64,000 nt of DNA from Arthrospira sp. PCC 9108 (GCA_016745315.1 CP066886.1:496001-560000), one strand, 5' to 3'; shown: positions 28,320 to 38,215, counted from the stretch's first letter. Notes: generated by a model from the sequence alone, not told the origin. Numbers and translations: made by a program.

Positions 28320-30548
28320 ATGAATGAATATTTAGACATTTGGTTAGAAATCCTGGAAGCCAAAAAAAGGGGATTAAGCGGGAAAGCCGTCTATACCATT
28401 TTCCAAAAATACCAAGACCAACTCGACCTCGATTTTGCCGAAACCCTCCGCCAATGGTTTCACTCCCAACTCGACCCCAAGAAAATTAGGAAAAATAAGG
28501 ACCTAGCCCGAAACCTTCATAATTTTGCCATTAATATTAGTGATTTCCCATTAGGCAGTCGAGCCAATAATCTGGAAATTGCCATTCTTGCCTACCAATC
28601 CGCCTTAGAAGTCCGCACCCGCAGCGCCTTTCCCGAAGATTGGGCAACGACTCAAAATAACTTGGGGAATGCCTACTCTGACCGCATCCGGGGAGAGCGA
28701 GCCGACAATATGGAGGAGGCGATTCGCCGCTACGAAGCCGCCTTAGAAGTCCGCACCCCCTCCTCCTTCCCCCTAGACTGCCTCCAAACCGGACGCAACC
28801 TCGGCAACCTCGGCTATGACCTCCAAAACTGGGAAAGCGCCATCGAAGGCTACGACAACGCCATCCGCGCCGTGGAACAGAGCCGGGACTGGGCGACCTC
28901 CCCCGACACGAAACGTCAAATCCTGGAAGATGCCCTGCCCATCTATGGCAAAATGATACAGGCTTGCCTGCACCTGGAACGCTACGACCAAGCCCTGCTC
29001 ACCGTCGATCGCAGTAAGTCCCGCACCCTCATGGAAATGCTCACCAGCGCCGACCTGGTTCCCAAAAACGCCACCCCCCAACAACAGGACCAATACCGCC
29101 AACTCAACCGGAAAATCGCCGCCCTCCAACAATCCTTCGCCCCCACCGAGACCCCCGAAGCCGGGGAACACCGAGGACACCGGGACATCGCCACCGCCAC
29201 CGACGCACCGGGAACCCCTCAACTGAAACACCTGCTGCAACAACGGGACCGCCTCCTGGCGCAAATCAACGACCCCGCCTTTAACGCCTTCCAGACCGTG
29301 CGCCCCCAACTCCCCGACTTTCGCCAACTCCTGACCCCGGAAACGGCTCTCATCGAATGGTATCTCCCCCAAGACCCGAACTTGGGAGCCTGGGCGTTCA
29401 CCGTCACCCTAGACCAAGACCGCCCCCATATAGACGTTTACTGCTACAGCGCCGACCAACGCCAGCGCCTCGACCAATTCAACCAAACCTACTTCGCGGA
29501 CTACCGCCAAGCCAGTTGGTATCAAGCTCTAGGCGATCGCCTAGATGACCTCACCGAATATCTTCACCTATCGGATATCATCGCACCCCTGCCGCCCACT
29601 TGTCAACGGCTGATTCTGATTCCCCATCTCTACCTGCACCTGTTCCCCCTCCACGCCTTATCCGTTGACCTCAACGCCCCCGCCACCCCGTTACTAGAGC
29701 GCTTTAGCCAAGGGGTCAGCTACGCCCCCAGTTGCCAAATTCTCGACTACATCCACCACCGCCCCCAACCCGCCACCCCACCCCAATTCTTCGCGGTGCA
29801 GAACCCCACCCAAGACCTGAACTATGCCCAAATGGAGGTCGAGTTCATCCGCCCCTACTTCGACCCCAACACCTATATCCTCAGCCGGGAAGCCGCGACG
29901 AAATCCGCCCTCAATCGCCCAGAAACCCTGGAGAAACTGCGCGAGAGTCATATAATTCATTTTTCCTGTCACGGGGGCTTTGACAGCGAAAAACCCCTCA
30001 ATTCCGCCGTGATTTTGGCAGGGTATGCACCCCTCGAATCTGCCCCCACGGAGGAAAAACGCCAGACCCTCACCCTCCGGGATGGTCGCCGCTTCGACAC
30101 CGCACAGCAAGGCTTAACCCTGGGGGAAATTTATCGCAATCTGGAAATTCCCGCCTGTCGTCTGGTGATGCTTTCGGCTTGTGAAACGGGACTAATGGGG
30201 AGTTTATTGACCGATGAATATATTGGGTTAGCCAGTGGATTTTTGTATGCGGGAACTCCGGCGGTGGTGAGTAGTTTATGGTGTGTGGATGATTTTGCGA
30301 CGGCTTGTTTGGCGATTCGTTTCTATTATGAATTCCGCCAAGATGAGCGGGTGGTGATGGCATTACATAAGGCGCAAAATTGGCTCAGAGGGGTTTCGGC
30401 GGCGGGGTTTTTAGAGTGGTGTGGTCAGGGTTTGCAGATGACGGAGGAGGAGTGTGAGATGATTGATTTGAAGTTAATGGATTATGATGAGGGTTGTCCG
30501 TTTGGTCAGCGCCGTTATTGGTCGGCTTTTGTGGCGATCGGTTTGTAG
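28320..30548 (+). CDS. TPR-CHAT caspase-like protease
   Basis: About 742 residues from ATG 28320 (MNEYLDIWLEILEAK). TPR-like repeats (ALEVRTRSAFPEDWATTQNNLGNAYSDR and similar, quoted in part) fill residues 60-250; a helical linker follows; the C-terminal CHAT domain has the catalytic His in IIHFSCHGGF (His551) and Cys in LVMLSACETGL (Cys621), and ends YWSAFVAIGL. CHAT proteases are caspase relatives that process partners on a trigger, for instance in type III-E CRISPR or gasdermin pathways. The upstream frame is open to 28131, but a second frame at 28211 (MSSWRERWQNLWRFLNTP) looks like the native N-terminus separated by a frameshift near 28316. No gasdermin is adjacent. Confidence 0.85.
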   Translation: MNEYLDIWLEILEAKKRGLSGKAVYTIFQKYQDQLDLDFAETLRQWFHSQLDPKKIRKNKDLARNLHNFAINISDFPLGSRANNLEIAILAYQSALEVRTRSAFPEDWATTQNNLGNAYSDRIRGERADNMEEAIRRYEAALEVRTPSSFPLDCLQTGRNLGNLGYDLQNWESAIEGYDNAIRAVEQSRDWATSPDTKRQILEDALPIYGKMIQACLHLERYDQALLTVDRSKSRTLMEMLTSADLVPKNATPQQQDQYRQLNRKIAALQQSFAPTETPEAGEHRGHRDIATATDAPGTPQLKHLLQQRDRLLAQINDPAFNAFQTVRPQLPDFRQLLTPETALIEWYLPQDPNLGAWAFTVTLDQDRPHIDVYCYSADQRQRLDQFNQTYFADYRQASWYQALGDRLDDLTEYLHLSDIIAPLPPTCQRLILIPHLYLHLFPLHALSVDLNAPATPLLERFSQGVSYAPSCQILDYIHHRPQPATPPQFFAVQNPTQDLNYAQMEVEFIRPYFDPNTYILSREAATKSALNRPETLEKLRESHIIHFSCHGGFDSEKPLNSAVILAGYAPLESAPTEEKRQTLTLRDGRRFDTAQQGLTLGEIYRNLEIPACRLVMLSACETGLMGSLLTDEYIGLASGFLYAGTPAVVSSLWCVDDFATACLAIRFYYEFRQDERVVMALHKAQNWLRGVSAAGFLEWCGQGLQMTEEECEMIDLKLMDYDEGCPFGQRRYWSAFVAIGL

Positions 30549-32640
30549 TGGATAATGCCCTCTCCCCAGCCCTCTCCCAGAGGGAGAGGGAGCAAGACAG
30601 TAGACAGTAGGTTGGGTGAAGCGCAGCGTAACCCAACACCCAACAATAAGGAATCATGCTCGGCCCTCTCCCCAGCCCTCTCCCACAGGGAGAGGGAGCA
30701 AGACAGTAGACAGTAGGTTGGGTGAAGCGCAGCGTAACCCAACACCCAACAATAAGGAATCATGCTCGGCCCTCTCCCCAGCCCTCTCCCACAGGGAGAG
30801 GGAGCAAGACAGTAGACAGTAGGTTGGGTGAAGCGCAGCGTAACCCAACACCCAACAATAAGGAATCATGCTCGGCCCTCTCCCCAGCCCTCTCCCACAG
30901 GGAGAGGGAGCAAGACAGTAGACAGTAGGTTGGGTGAAGCGCAGCGTAACCCAACACCCAACAATAAGGAATCATGCTCGGCCCTCTCCCCAGCCCTCTC
31001 CCACAGGGAGAGGGAGCAAGACAGTAGACAGTAGGTTGGGTGAAGCGCAGCGTAACCCAACACCCAACAATAAGGAATCATGCTCGGCCCTCTCCCCAGC
31101 CCTCTCCCACAGGGAGAGGGAGCAAGACAGTAGACAGTAGGTTGGGTGAAGCGCAGCGTAACCCAACACCCAACAATAAGGAATCATGCTCGGCCCTCTC
31201 CCCAGCCCTCTCCCACAGGGAGAGGGAGCAAGACAGTAGACAGTAGGTTGGGTGAAGCGCAGCGTAACCCAACACCCAACAATAAGGAATCATGCTCGGC
31301 CCTCTCCCCAGCCCTCTCCCACAGGGAGAGGGAGCAAGACAGTAGACAGTAGGTTGGGTGAAGCGCAGCGTAACCCAACACCCAACAATAAGGAATCATG
31401 CTCGGCCCTCTCCCCAGCCCTCTCCCACAGGGAGAGGGAGCAAGACAGTAGACAGTAGGTTGGGTGAAGCGCAGCGTAACCCAACACCCAACAATAAGGA
31501 ATCATGCTCGGCCTCTCCCCAGCCCTCTCCCACAGGGAGAGGGAGCAAGACAGTAGACAGTAGGTTGGGTGAAGCGCAGCGTAACCCAACACCCAACAAT
31601 AAGGAATCATGCTCGGCCTCTCTCCCAGCCCTCTCCCACAGGGAGAGGGAGCAAGACAGTAGACAGTAGGTTGGGTGAAGCGCAGCGTAACCCAACACCC
31701 AACAATAAGGAATCATGCTCGGCCCTCTCCCCAGCCCTCTCCCACAGGGAGAGGGAGTAAGACAGTAGGTTGGGTGAAGCGCAGCGTAACCCAACACCCA
31801 ACAATAAGGAATCATGCTCGGCCCTCTCCCCAGCCCTCTCCCACAGGGAGAGGGAGCAAGACAGTAGACAGTAGGTTGGGTGAAGCGCAGCGTAACCCAA
31901 CACCCAACAATAAGGAATCATGCTCGGCCCTCTCCCCAGCCCTCTCCCACAGGGAGAGGGAGCAAGACAGTAGACAGTAGGTTGGGTGAAGCGCAGCGTA
32001 ACCCAACACCCAACAATAAGGAATCATGCTCGGCCCTCTCCCCAGCCCTCTCCCACAGGGAAAGGGAGCAAGACAGTAGACAGTAGGTTGGGTGAAGCGC
32101 AGCGTAACCCAACACCCAACAATAAGGAATCATGCTCGGCCCTCTCCCCAGCCCTCTCCCACAGGGAGAGGGAGCAAGACAGTAGACAGTAGGTTGGGTG
32201 AAGCGCAGCGTAACCCAACACCCAACAATAAGGAATCATGCTCGGCCTCTCCCCAGCCCTCTCCCACAGGGAGAGGGGAGTAAGACAGTAGACAGTAGGT
32301 TGGGTGAAGCGCAGCGTAACCCAACACCCAACAATAAGGAATCATGCTCGGCCTCTCCCCAGCCCTCTCCCACAGGGAGAGGGAGTAAGACAGTAGCTTG
32401 GGTGAAGCGCAGCGTAACCCAACACCCAACAATAAGGAATCATGCTCGGCCCTCTCTCCCAGCCCTCTCCCACAGGGAGAGGGAGTAAGACAGTAGCTTG
32501 GGTGAAGCGCAGCGTAACCCAACACCCAACAATAAGGAATCATGCTCGGCCTCTCCCCAGCCCTCTCCCACAGGGAGAGGGAGTAAGACAGTAGCTTGGG
32601 TGAAGCGCAGCGTAACCCAACACTAAACACCCAACAGCCA
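30549..32640. repeat. Tandem array, about 20 units of a 106-bp double-hairpin repeat
   Basis: Each unit contains hairpin 1, a perfect 9-bp stem CCCTCTCCC-ACA-GGGAGAGGG; a GACAGTAGACAGTAG spacer; hairpin 2, with GTTGGGT and ACCCAAC arms around GAAGCGCAGCGTA; and AACAATAAGGAATCATGCTCGG. Unit starts counted at the GGGTGAAGCGCAGC core near 30616, 30722, 30828 and so on to about 32600 give 20 units. The left and middle units are almost identical at 106 bp; units on the right are shortened (98-105 bp) and read GTAGCTTGGG instead of GTAGGTTGGG. Open frames through it on both strands are repeat artefacts. It fills the 2.1 kb between the CHAT gene and the next gene. Confidence 0.9.
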
Positions 32641-32731
32641 ACAGTGAAAAACCGGGTTTCCTTGTTAAAATTGGTTAATACCGCCCAAATGCTGCTACAG
32701 ACTCGGTATGTTCACATTCGGAGATAATACC

Positions 32732-33091
32732 GTGAGCGATCGCATTTCCAACTCAGATTTATTACAAACTATCGAAGACTTCCTCACCTATCTCGAACCA
32801 TCTCAAACCAACCCCCAAAATCACCCCAAACTGTCGGAACATCTACAAGTATTAGAAGACCAATTAACCGCCGCCGAAGATAAAACCTTGAAACTGGCGA
32901 AAATCATTAAATCATGGTGTAACGAGTATCAGATTACCTTCAACCCAGAAGAGTTGATAATAGTTCGCGACCACATGAAACAACAAGGGCAGACAATCCC
33001 CAAACCAGCAGAAGGAGAACGACCGGAAACGGTCTATAATAAGGCGTTACTGGTGGCTAGAGTGCAACAGGCAAAACAAGCACACTCCTAA
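32732..33091 (+). CDS. Hypothetical protein, first of a two-gene unit
   Basis: 119 residues from GTG 32732, chosen because GGAG lies about 8 nt upstream; an in-frame ATG at 32708 would add 8 residues. The sequence is soluble, acidic and helical (LLQTIEDFLTYLEP, LKLAKIIKSWCNEYQITF, KALLVARVQQAKQAHS). I recognise no family. It is followed after 31 nt by the larger gene at 33123, so they are probably co-transcribed and may function together. Confidence 0.6.
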   Translation: MSDRISNSDLLQTIEDFLTYLEPSQTNPQNHPKLSEHLQVLEDQLTAAEDKTLKLAKIIKSWCNEYQITFNPEELIIVRDHMKQQGQTIPKPAEGERPETVYNKALLVARVQQAKQAHS

Positions 33092-33122
33092 TCTGTTTAC
33101 CTAATCTTTAGCAACCATAAAT

Positions 33123-34602
33123 ATGAGCGATAAAATATCCCCAATTTACGCCCCTAGTTTGTATTGGTTCGCCTATGAATATCATCGCGGCTTAGTGACC
33201 TCAAATGATGATACCCCCGCCCAAACCTTAGACCACATTAACCCCCAATGGGTACGGAAAAAATATAGCAGTATTCTTAACAAGTTCGAGGTAGACTTAG
33301 AGTTAGATATTCGCTCAGATGAACCTTCCCAAAATTTCGATTTGCTGGTCGGTGCTGATGATGAAATAACTACATTTAACTTCACCACTAAACAGCATTT
33401 AGAAGGGTTTATTTATCCTCAATGTCTCCATGATAGTTATGCCCTAAATCTGAATATTTACCAACCCGAAACCCCCGGACAAGATGAATATAAGCTGGCG
33501 GATTTAGCTCAATTCAACCCGGGGAATTGCTTTAAACCGTCACCGGATTCGGCTTCTAATTTAGGGCAAACTCTGTTATTAAGTGCCTATTTAAACACCA
33601 ATAAACCGGATAATATTCGCGACTTATAACCTCTGGCTAGACAAGGCTGGATTAAGTTTTTTCACCTGGAAAATGGGGAGAAATTACCGCCTCTCTATCG
33701 CGCTGATAATCTGCTGGGTGGATATCTGTATGAGTACGGGAGTCCGAGGGCGGATTTAGAGGAAAATCCCTACGGTCATTTATTGACTTGGTTTCTATTT
33801 GAAGAACAGCCAACTTTAATCCTGCAAAAGTGTTATTGGGAATTGCCGGAGTTACTACTATATTATCACAAAATCTGTAAAAGTTTTCAAGATAGTCGGA
33901 TTTATTACGATCGCGCCGATCGCCTAGTCACAAACCATGAAACAGAATTCAATCCGGTGAGTCAAACCTATCTCAATCGGCAAAACAAAGACCTACTCTC
34001 GGCCAGGGAACTGCAAACTTTGAAAATCACTTTAAAAACCCTGCTAGAGACTTCCCTCAACTATTCTCAACAACTGCGAAATATGGAATATGCGCGCCAT
34101 ACGATCGCCATCAATCGCCCAAACTATCAAACCAGTTTAGAACGCATGGAACAACTGGCAGAAACCCCCATGGAAGGTTGGCGGTTATTTTACGAAAAGG
34201 AAGCCATCACCTTTCAAGAACAAATCCGCGCTGATTTAAACTACTTTTATCCCGGTTCCAACCTCCTCAATCAAGCAATTGCCACAATTCGCGGTTTAGT
34301 GGAAATTGACCAAGCGGAACGCGATCGCCACATTCAAGAAAAGCAGCAGAAACTCCAGGATCACATTCAGGCGGTGGGGGTAGGAATTGCTGGGGGTGCG
34401 ATCGTTGCCTCCAGTAGCGGATTGTTATTTGAACCCCAACGGATGACGTTTCCGTGGGAAGCAGAATTTGGCAGATATCCCCATCCGTTTTTGAGTGCGT
34501 TCGCGCAGCGTGTCCGGAGGACGTATCGCCATCAGTAGTCTAGTGGCTTATTTAGCCTTCAAAGCTGCCAAATATTGGATTGAAAAAGGGCGATCGCGCT
34601 AA
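33123..34602 (+). pseudogene. Large hypothetical protein with C-terminal membrane region, nonsense codon and late frameshift
   Basis: About 490 residues if repaired; family unknown. The first part reads APSLYWFAYEYHRGLVTSND. TAA at 33627-33629 interrupts RDL-stop-PLARQGWIKFFHLENGEKL, and the same frame continues to RTYRHQ at 34535, with Gln or Glu the likely lost residue. Near 34497-34529 a palindromic insert (GCGTTCGCGCAGCGTGTCCG and on) shifts the end out of frame; beyond it ISSLVAYLAFKAAKYWIEKG and a stop at 34602 look like the native C-terminus. A Gly/Ala-rich hydrophobic stretch (VGVGIAGGAIVASSSGLLF) and the final helix suggest membrane association. Confidence 0.6.
34496..34530. repeat. 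Small dispersed palindromic repeat inserted in a gene
   Basis: The segment GCGTTCGCGCAGCG then TGTCCGGAGGACG then TATCGCC resembles the small dispersed palindromes of filamentous cyanobacteria (GCGTAGCG...CCCGYAGGG...TATCGC type). TGTCCGGAGGACG is an imperfect palindrome. Removing it would place ISSLVAYL directly after HPFLSA. Confidence 0.5.
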
Positions 34603-35216
34603 GGGCGATCGTAGGGGTATCTCTCCCGGATTCAAGAAATCCTCGGCTGTCGAGGTGGGGAGGGTCAGGAATTACGGATTTCCTCGGAGTGAGTTATGGG
34701 AAGATTTCTATGATGTGTTAGTGGCTCATACTCGTCAGGATGAGGAAGAGGTCTTGGGAGGAGTTAAAACAAGACATTCAGGCAGAAGCAAAGGGCAAAT
34801 GAAGGGTATGCTGTCCGGTTTAAGAAGTCGGCGGCTAAGGAATCGCTCGATATCAATCTCTAGTTACCCATTGGGGAGGCGATCGCCTGAGTTTCGCCCC
34901 CCGTCCGCCCGGAGTGGTAACGTTGAAGGGGGACGATAATCTCTAGGGAATTGGTAAGTCATTTCCAGTGAAGCGATCGCTAGAGGTCTTCAGCAACCCG
35001 GTTTCTCGGTGGCGGGGGTGGGGTAAAATCCCGATGGTATCCCCTATCCGGTGCGTGGCGATGGATGAACCCAGAGTGCAGGCTTATCTCTCCCTGATTC
35101 AAGAATTCTTCGGCTATCCTAATGAAGAAAATACCTACTCATCGAACTCCCTAAAGATTATAAGTTTAATTTTTTAATGAAACAGCCCTACTTTGGTGGG
35201 AGTGGTATTCGATAAA
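34603..35216. other. Remnants of CHAT/TPR gene 5' ends, no intact gene
   Basis: About 610 bases without an intact gene. At 34615-34690 one frame reads YLSRIQEILGCRGGEGQEL then stops, and another frame reads ELWEDFYDVLVAHTRQDEEE. At 35059-35120 a second start reads MDEPRVQAYLSLIQEFFGYP. Both look like the N-terminal segment (MDEQRVQAYLxLIxxLL) that opens many cyanobacterial TPR-CHAT proteins. They are separated and broken, so they are scars of lost genes. An AACCCGGTTTCTC REP half lies near 34996. Confidence 0.5.
34998..35084 (+). repeat. Direct repeat, left copy (CHAT/TPR gene start region)
   Basis: The sequence GGTTTCTC, then GGGGTAAAATCCCGATGGTA, then TCCCCTATCCGGTGCGTGGC and ATGGATGAAC matches 35955-36025 almost base for base. 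The TA pair at 35217-35827 lies between the two copies. Confidence 0.7.
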
Positions 35217-35606
35217 CTACCAAAGTATTTCTACTTCATACTGCTCAAACATACCATCTTCTGATAGTAAAGTTAAAGTTTCAGATTTAGCTTGGGAAAT
35301 TAATAATCGGTCAAACGGATCTCGATGATGGAAAGGTAACGTTTGTAATATCAATAAGTGCGGCAGATGAATGGGTAGAATTTCAATACCGCTGGGAAGA
35401 ATAAAATTGATAACAATTTGTTCGAGTGGGATTGCCAGTTCGAGTTTACCGAGGCTAGTTTTAATGGTTATTTCCCAGAGGCTAACAATACTTAGATGCA
35501 ACGTGTTACTTTCATCTTCGATGGCTTGCCTTGCGGTTTGGCTAAGTTTTGGGTTGCCGTCTATCAGCCAAATAAAGATGTGTGTATCTAATAATAAGCG
35601 CATCAC
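35217..35606 (-). CDS. PIN-domain toxin (VapC-type ribonuclease)
   Basis: 129 residues with a complete PIN nuclease core: LLLDTHIFIWLIDG (first Asp), SLWEITIKTSLGKL (Glu), and HHRDPFDRLLISQAKSE (two Asp, metal-binding). VapC-type toxins cleave tRNA or rRNA until blocked by the cognate antitoxin. Its start overlaps the antitoxin stop by 4 nt (ATGA), the classic TA arrangement. Intact. It lies inside a region of wrecked CHAT/TPR genes and between direct repeats. Confidence 0.88.
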   Translation of the reverse strand: MMRLLLDTHIFIWLIDGNPKLSQTARQAIEDESNTLHLSIVSLWEITIKTSLGKLELAIPLEQIVINFILPSGIEILPIHLPHLLILQTLPFHHRDPFDRLLISQAKSETLTLLSEDGMFEQYEVEILW

Positions 35607-35827
35607 ATATACTCAGCAAAATCATTGAGGGGTGCGTTGAAGTCTTCGGCAATCTTTATTTTTCCCTGCATACAACCAAATAAATTTTTACGGCTGATTT
35701 TTTTGTCTACAAATAGGTTCGGCTGTTGTTGCCACTGGGTAATTAAGTAGGAAACGAGTTGCAACTGCTCTTGGCGATCGAGTTGGGTGACTTCTGCTAA
35801 GACTTTTTCTAGGAGGGGACTCATCAT
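35603..35827 (-). CDS. Antitoxin partner of the PIN toxin (DUF2281-like)
   Basis: About 74 residues. The N-terminal part MMSPLLEKVLAEVTQLDRQEQ resembles the short helical DUF2281-type antitoxins paired with PIN toxins in cyanobacteria. The C-terminal part, ending LNDFAEYM, probably wraps the toxin active site. The start is set at the ATG ATG at 35827, with GAGG just upstream; a TTG three codons earlier is less likely. It is the first gene of the pair and probably autoregulates it. Confidence 0.75.
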   Translation of the reverse strand: MMSPLLEKVLAEVTQLDRQEQLQLVSYLITQWQQQPNLFVDKKISRKNLFGCMQGKIKIAEDFNAPLNDFAEYM

Positions 35828-35948
35828 TGACCTCAACTTTGGGATTTCTTTGATTGTACTACTTTGAGAGGGTAAAGGGGAAAAAGTCTGGGAGAAGAAA
35901 CTTGGTTTCTACTAGCATCTGGTGTTTATTCACAAAGATTTAACAAAG

Positions 35949-36040
35949 AAACCGGGTTTCTCACTTGCGGGGATGGGGTAAAATCCCGATGGTATCCCCT
36001 ACCCGGTGTGTGGCTATGGATGAACAGCGAGTCCAGGCTG
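35949..36040 (+). repeat. Direct repeat, right copy, with start of a lost CHAT/TPR gene
   Basis: Matches 34998-35084 and includes ATG at 36016 opening MDEQRVQAE, a CHAT/TPR-type N-terminus that ends after about 20 codons where NACHT sequence begins. An AAACCGGGTTTCTC palindrome (35949-35962) sits at its left edge. Confidence 0.65.
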
Positions 36041-38215
36041 AGTTTTTGATGCAAAATGTTCCAACAACATTCTATGAATAAAAATATAGCCCCCACCAAT
36101 CTTTTGTAAAAATATTCGTTCCGTGGCATGATCCAGAAACTTGGCATAATTCCAAGGAGCTTTACCACTTAGGGTTAAGATAACTCTCAGTGCAAAGTGT
36201 TGAATACAGGCAAACATTGCTGGCGAAAATATCCACATAAAGCTCGTAATAACTGCACTCCATAATACAGGAAAACTTGTCAAAATTGTAAATACGCCAA
36301 ATCCAGTAATCAATATAAATAGCAAGATAATTCCATTTCTTAGTGATGTGTAAGTTCCTTGGTTAGGATTTATAGTTGAGTCTATAACATATTCTTCTGA
36401 ATCGCTTAGTAATATAAGCCAGAAGACGAGTGCCAAAATCCAGAATACAAATGACCAGTTTAATAAAATTTCTGCTATGAGAGGTGAGGATAAGGTTATA
36501 TATAAATTTTGAAAAATATATTCAGCAATTATTAGAAACAAAACTAATATTGTTGCGGCAGTACCTATAATTAATGCCATAAAACCTAATGTCCCTAAAA
36601 AAGTGCTTATTTTTAAAGATTGCATAGGATTGATTTTTGTTAAACTAGCTAATATAACTCCATATATAAAAAAACATAAAATAAATAATATTTTTGATAA
36701 AATTGATATATTCACCAAATACACCAAACTTAATCCCCATAACATAGGAATGCTAAAAAGAGTCGCGCCATACCAAAATCTTTCTTGTTCTGACAACCAA
36801 CTAGGCTGCATCCGCTCAATTAAAAATATAGTTTGAGATTTACTCGACATATTTTGGCTTAACCAAGTTAGCCAGCGAAGCGTTTGCTGATCGGAATATT
36901 GCTGATTCTGCTGACGACGATTTAACATTTTATGGATATACTTATTGAATAAATGATCTCGTCTTTTTTCTAAAGGCATTTTGGGTAATTCATTGGCAGA
37001 AATCCCCTCATAGGTAATGGCAACAATGGAAAGTATTAGTGGAGTTTTCGTCAATTCTTGTAACACCGCATCATTGACCCATACTTCTTTTATTCCTTGT
37101 AGTTGCTCGCCTACCTGGTCAAAATAATCCTTGATTTGTTCTAGGGTTAAATCTTCAATGAAGATAGCCCCTTGAAATTCTAAACGGCTAGAAAGAGATT
37201 CATAGTCTTTGATACGGCTACAAACAATCATCTCGGTTGTTCCGTAACTATTTTTGAAGTCATTGATAGCAATGACACAATCATTTCTACGTTCCTCAGC
37301 TACCTCATCTAAACCGTCTAATAACAATAAAAAATCTTGATTTTCCAGCCAATTTTTGCCGATTTTTTGTGGTATCTGATATCGAGTTTCTAGTTCTTCC
37401 AACAGCCACTCGGCAAGACTTTGCTTTTTCGCTGCCGCCCAAGAAGACAGGTTAAAAACTACAGGAATGGGCAGTTCAGTATTTTGCTCCGCACGCTGAA
37501 TTAACTCCTCTGCTATTTGTAGCAAAGTAGTTGTTTTCCCCGAACCTGGATCTCCTAAAATGAGCATAGTGCAACCTTTCCCCATTTTGTCAAATTGGTT
37601 GATTGCCTTAGTACCTTTTGGCAAACTTCTGCGAGGCTGTTCCGGTGTTTGCCAATCTAATCGCACGGCATCAAATCGCTCTTCTAACCCTAACTCAATT
37701 GGCGCTCGGTCAGATAGAGAACCTTTTAAAACTCCTTGAATCCAATAGTTTTTAACTTTGTTTAGTAGTGCTTGACGGTTCTTATAGGCTTGGGGAGTTA
37801 GATTTGATGAACTAGAGGGTGTAATTATGGGTTTTTGCCGTATTTGTAAAAAAGCTATGAGAGTTGGCAATAATGTTCCCATAACAAACAAAAATAAAGA
37901 TGCATAACCTGCATATTGAACTAGCTCATTGGGCAAATGATCTCCCTTGAGTAATAGGAAGAGGACAATACTTCCAATCACTGGGGGTAGTCCAATCAAC
38001 CAAGCACGGTTTGTTGTTTCAGAAGTTGTTTTAGAATTACTGGACTGAGTGCTACAGAAGCCAATTCCTACCATAGAGAATACTGTTAGCCCAAAAAATA
38101 GTTGTTCTGGAATTGGTAGATCGGATTTTCCTGGTAGTTGATTAATGCCCCAACACATGACACCATTCAATGCTGTTGTCATTAAACTAGGTAGGGAAGC
38201 ACTCAATTTTCTCAT
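36014..38215 (-). CDS. Membrane-anchored NACHT NTPase
   Basis: 733 residues. The N-terminus has several hydrophobic helices (about residues 10-130). A STAND-class NACHT domain follows: Walker A ILGDPGSGKTTTLLQIAEEL near residue 218, Walker B FLLLLDGLDEVAEERR and MIVCSRIKDYESL. The C-terminal third holds about six further membrane helices and ends with the NACHT-associated GGGYIFIHRMLLEHFA. Bacterial NACHT proteins are signal-transducing NTPases, and many protect against phage. The last 12 residues (KTQPGLAVHP) are encoded by the antisense of a CHAT gene start, so the natural C-terminus is probably lost at a recombination junction. The A+T-rich membrane half contrasts with the G+C-rich neighbours, suggesting transfer. 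Confidence 0.88.
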   Translation of the reverse strand: MRKLSASLPSLMTTALNGVMCWGINQLPGKSDLPIPEQLFFGLTVFSMVGIGFCSTQSSNSKTTSETTNRAWLIGLPPVIGSIVLFLLLKGDHLPNELVQYAGYASLFLFVMGTLLPTLIAFLQIRQKPIITPSSSSNLTPQAYKNRQALLNKVKNYWIQGVLKGSLSDRAPIELGLEERFDAVRLDWQTPEQPRRSLPKGTKAINQFDKMGKGCTMLILGDPGSGKTTTLLQIAEELIQRAEQNTELPIPVVFNLSSWAAAKKQSLAEWLLEELETRYQIPQKIGKNWLENQDFLLLLDGLDEVAEERRNDCVIAINDFKNSYGTTEMIVCSRIKDYESLSSRLEFQGAIFIEDLTLEQIKDYFDQVGEQLQGIKEVWVNDAVLQELTKTPLILSIVAITYEGISANELPKMPLEKRRDHLFNKYIHKMLNRRQQNQQYSDQQTLRWLTWLSQNMSSKSQTIFLIERMQPSWLSEQERFWYGATLFSIPMLWGLSLVYLVNISILSKILFILCFFIYGVILASLTKINPMQSLKISTFLGTLGFMALIIGTAATILVLFLIIAEYIFQNLYITLSSPLIAEILLNWSFVFWILALVFWLILLSDSEEYVIDSTINPNQGTYTSLRNGIILLFILITGFGVFTILTSFPVLWSAVITSFMWIFSPAMFACIQHFALRVILTLSGKAPWNYAKFLDHATERIFLQKIGGGYIFIHRMLLEHFASKTQPGLAVHP

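Noticed and set aside
28773..29372. Long antisense open frames opposite the CHAT gene
   Set aside because: They mirror the high G+C codon structure of the sense gene and have no recognisable domain.
30616..32630. Many overlapping 60-170 residue open frames on both strands (MKRSVTQHPT and MIPYCWVLGY types)
   Set aside because: They arise from the 106-bp DNA repeat, which is open in several frames; the unit is not a multiple of three and no ribosome site or family match exists.
30549..32640. CRISPR array
   Set aside because: Whole 106-bp units repeat without unique spacers, there are internal hairpins, and no cas genes are nearby.
36603..36836. Plus-strand 77-residue open frame
   Set aside because: It is antisense to the membrane-spanning half of the NACHT gene and reflects its A+T-rich codons.
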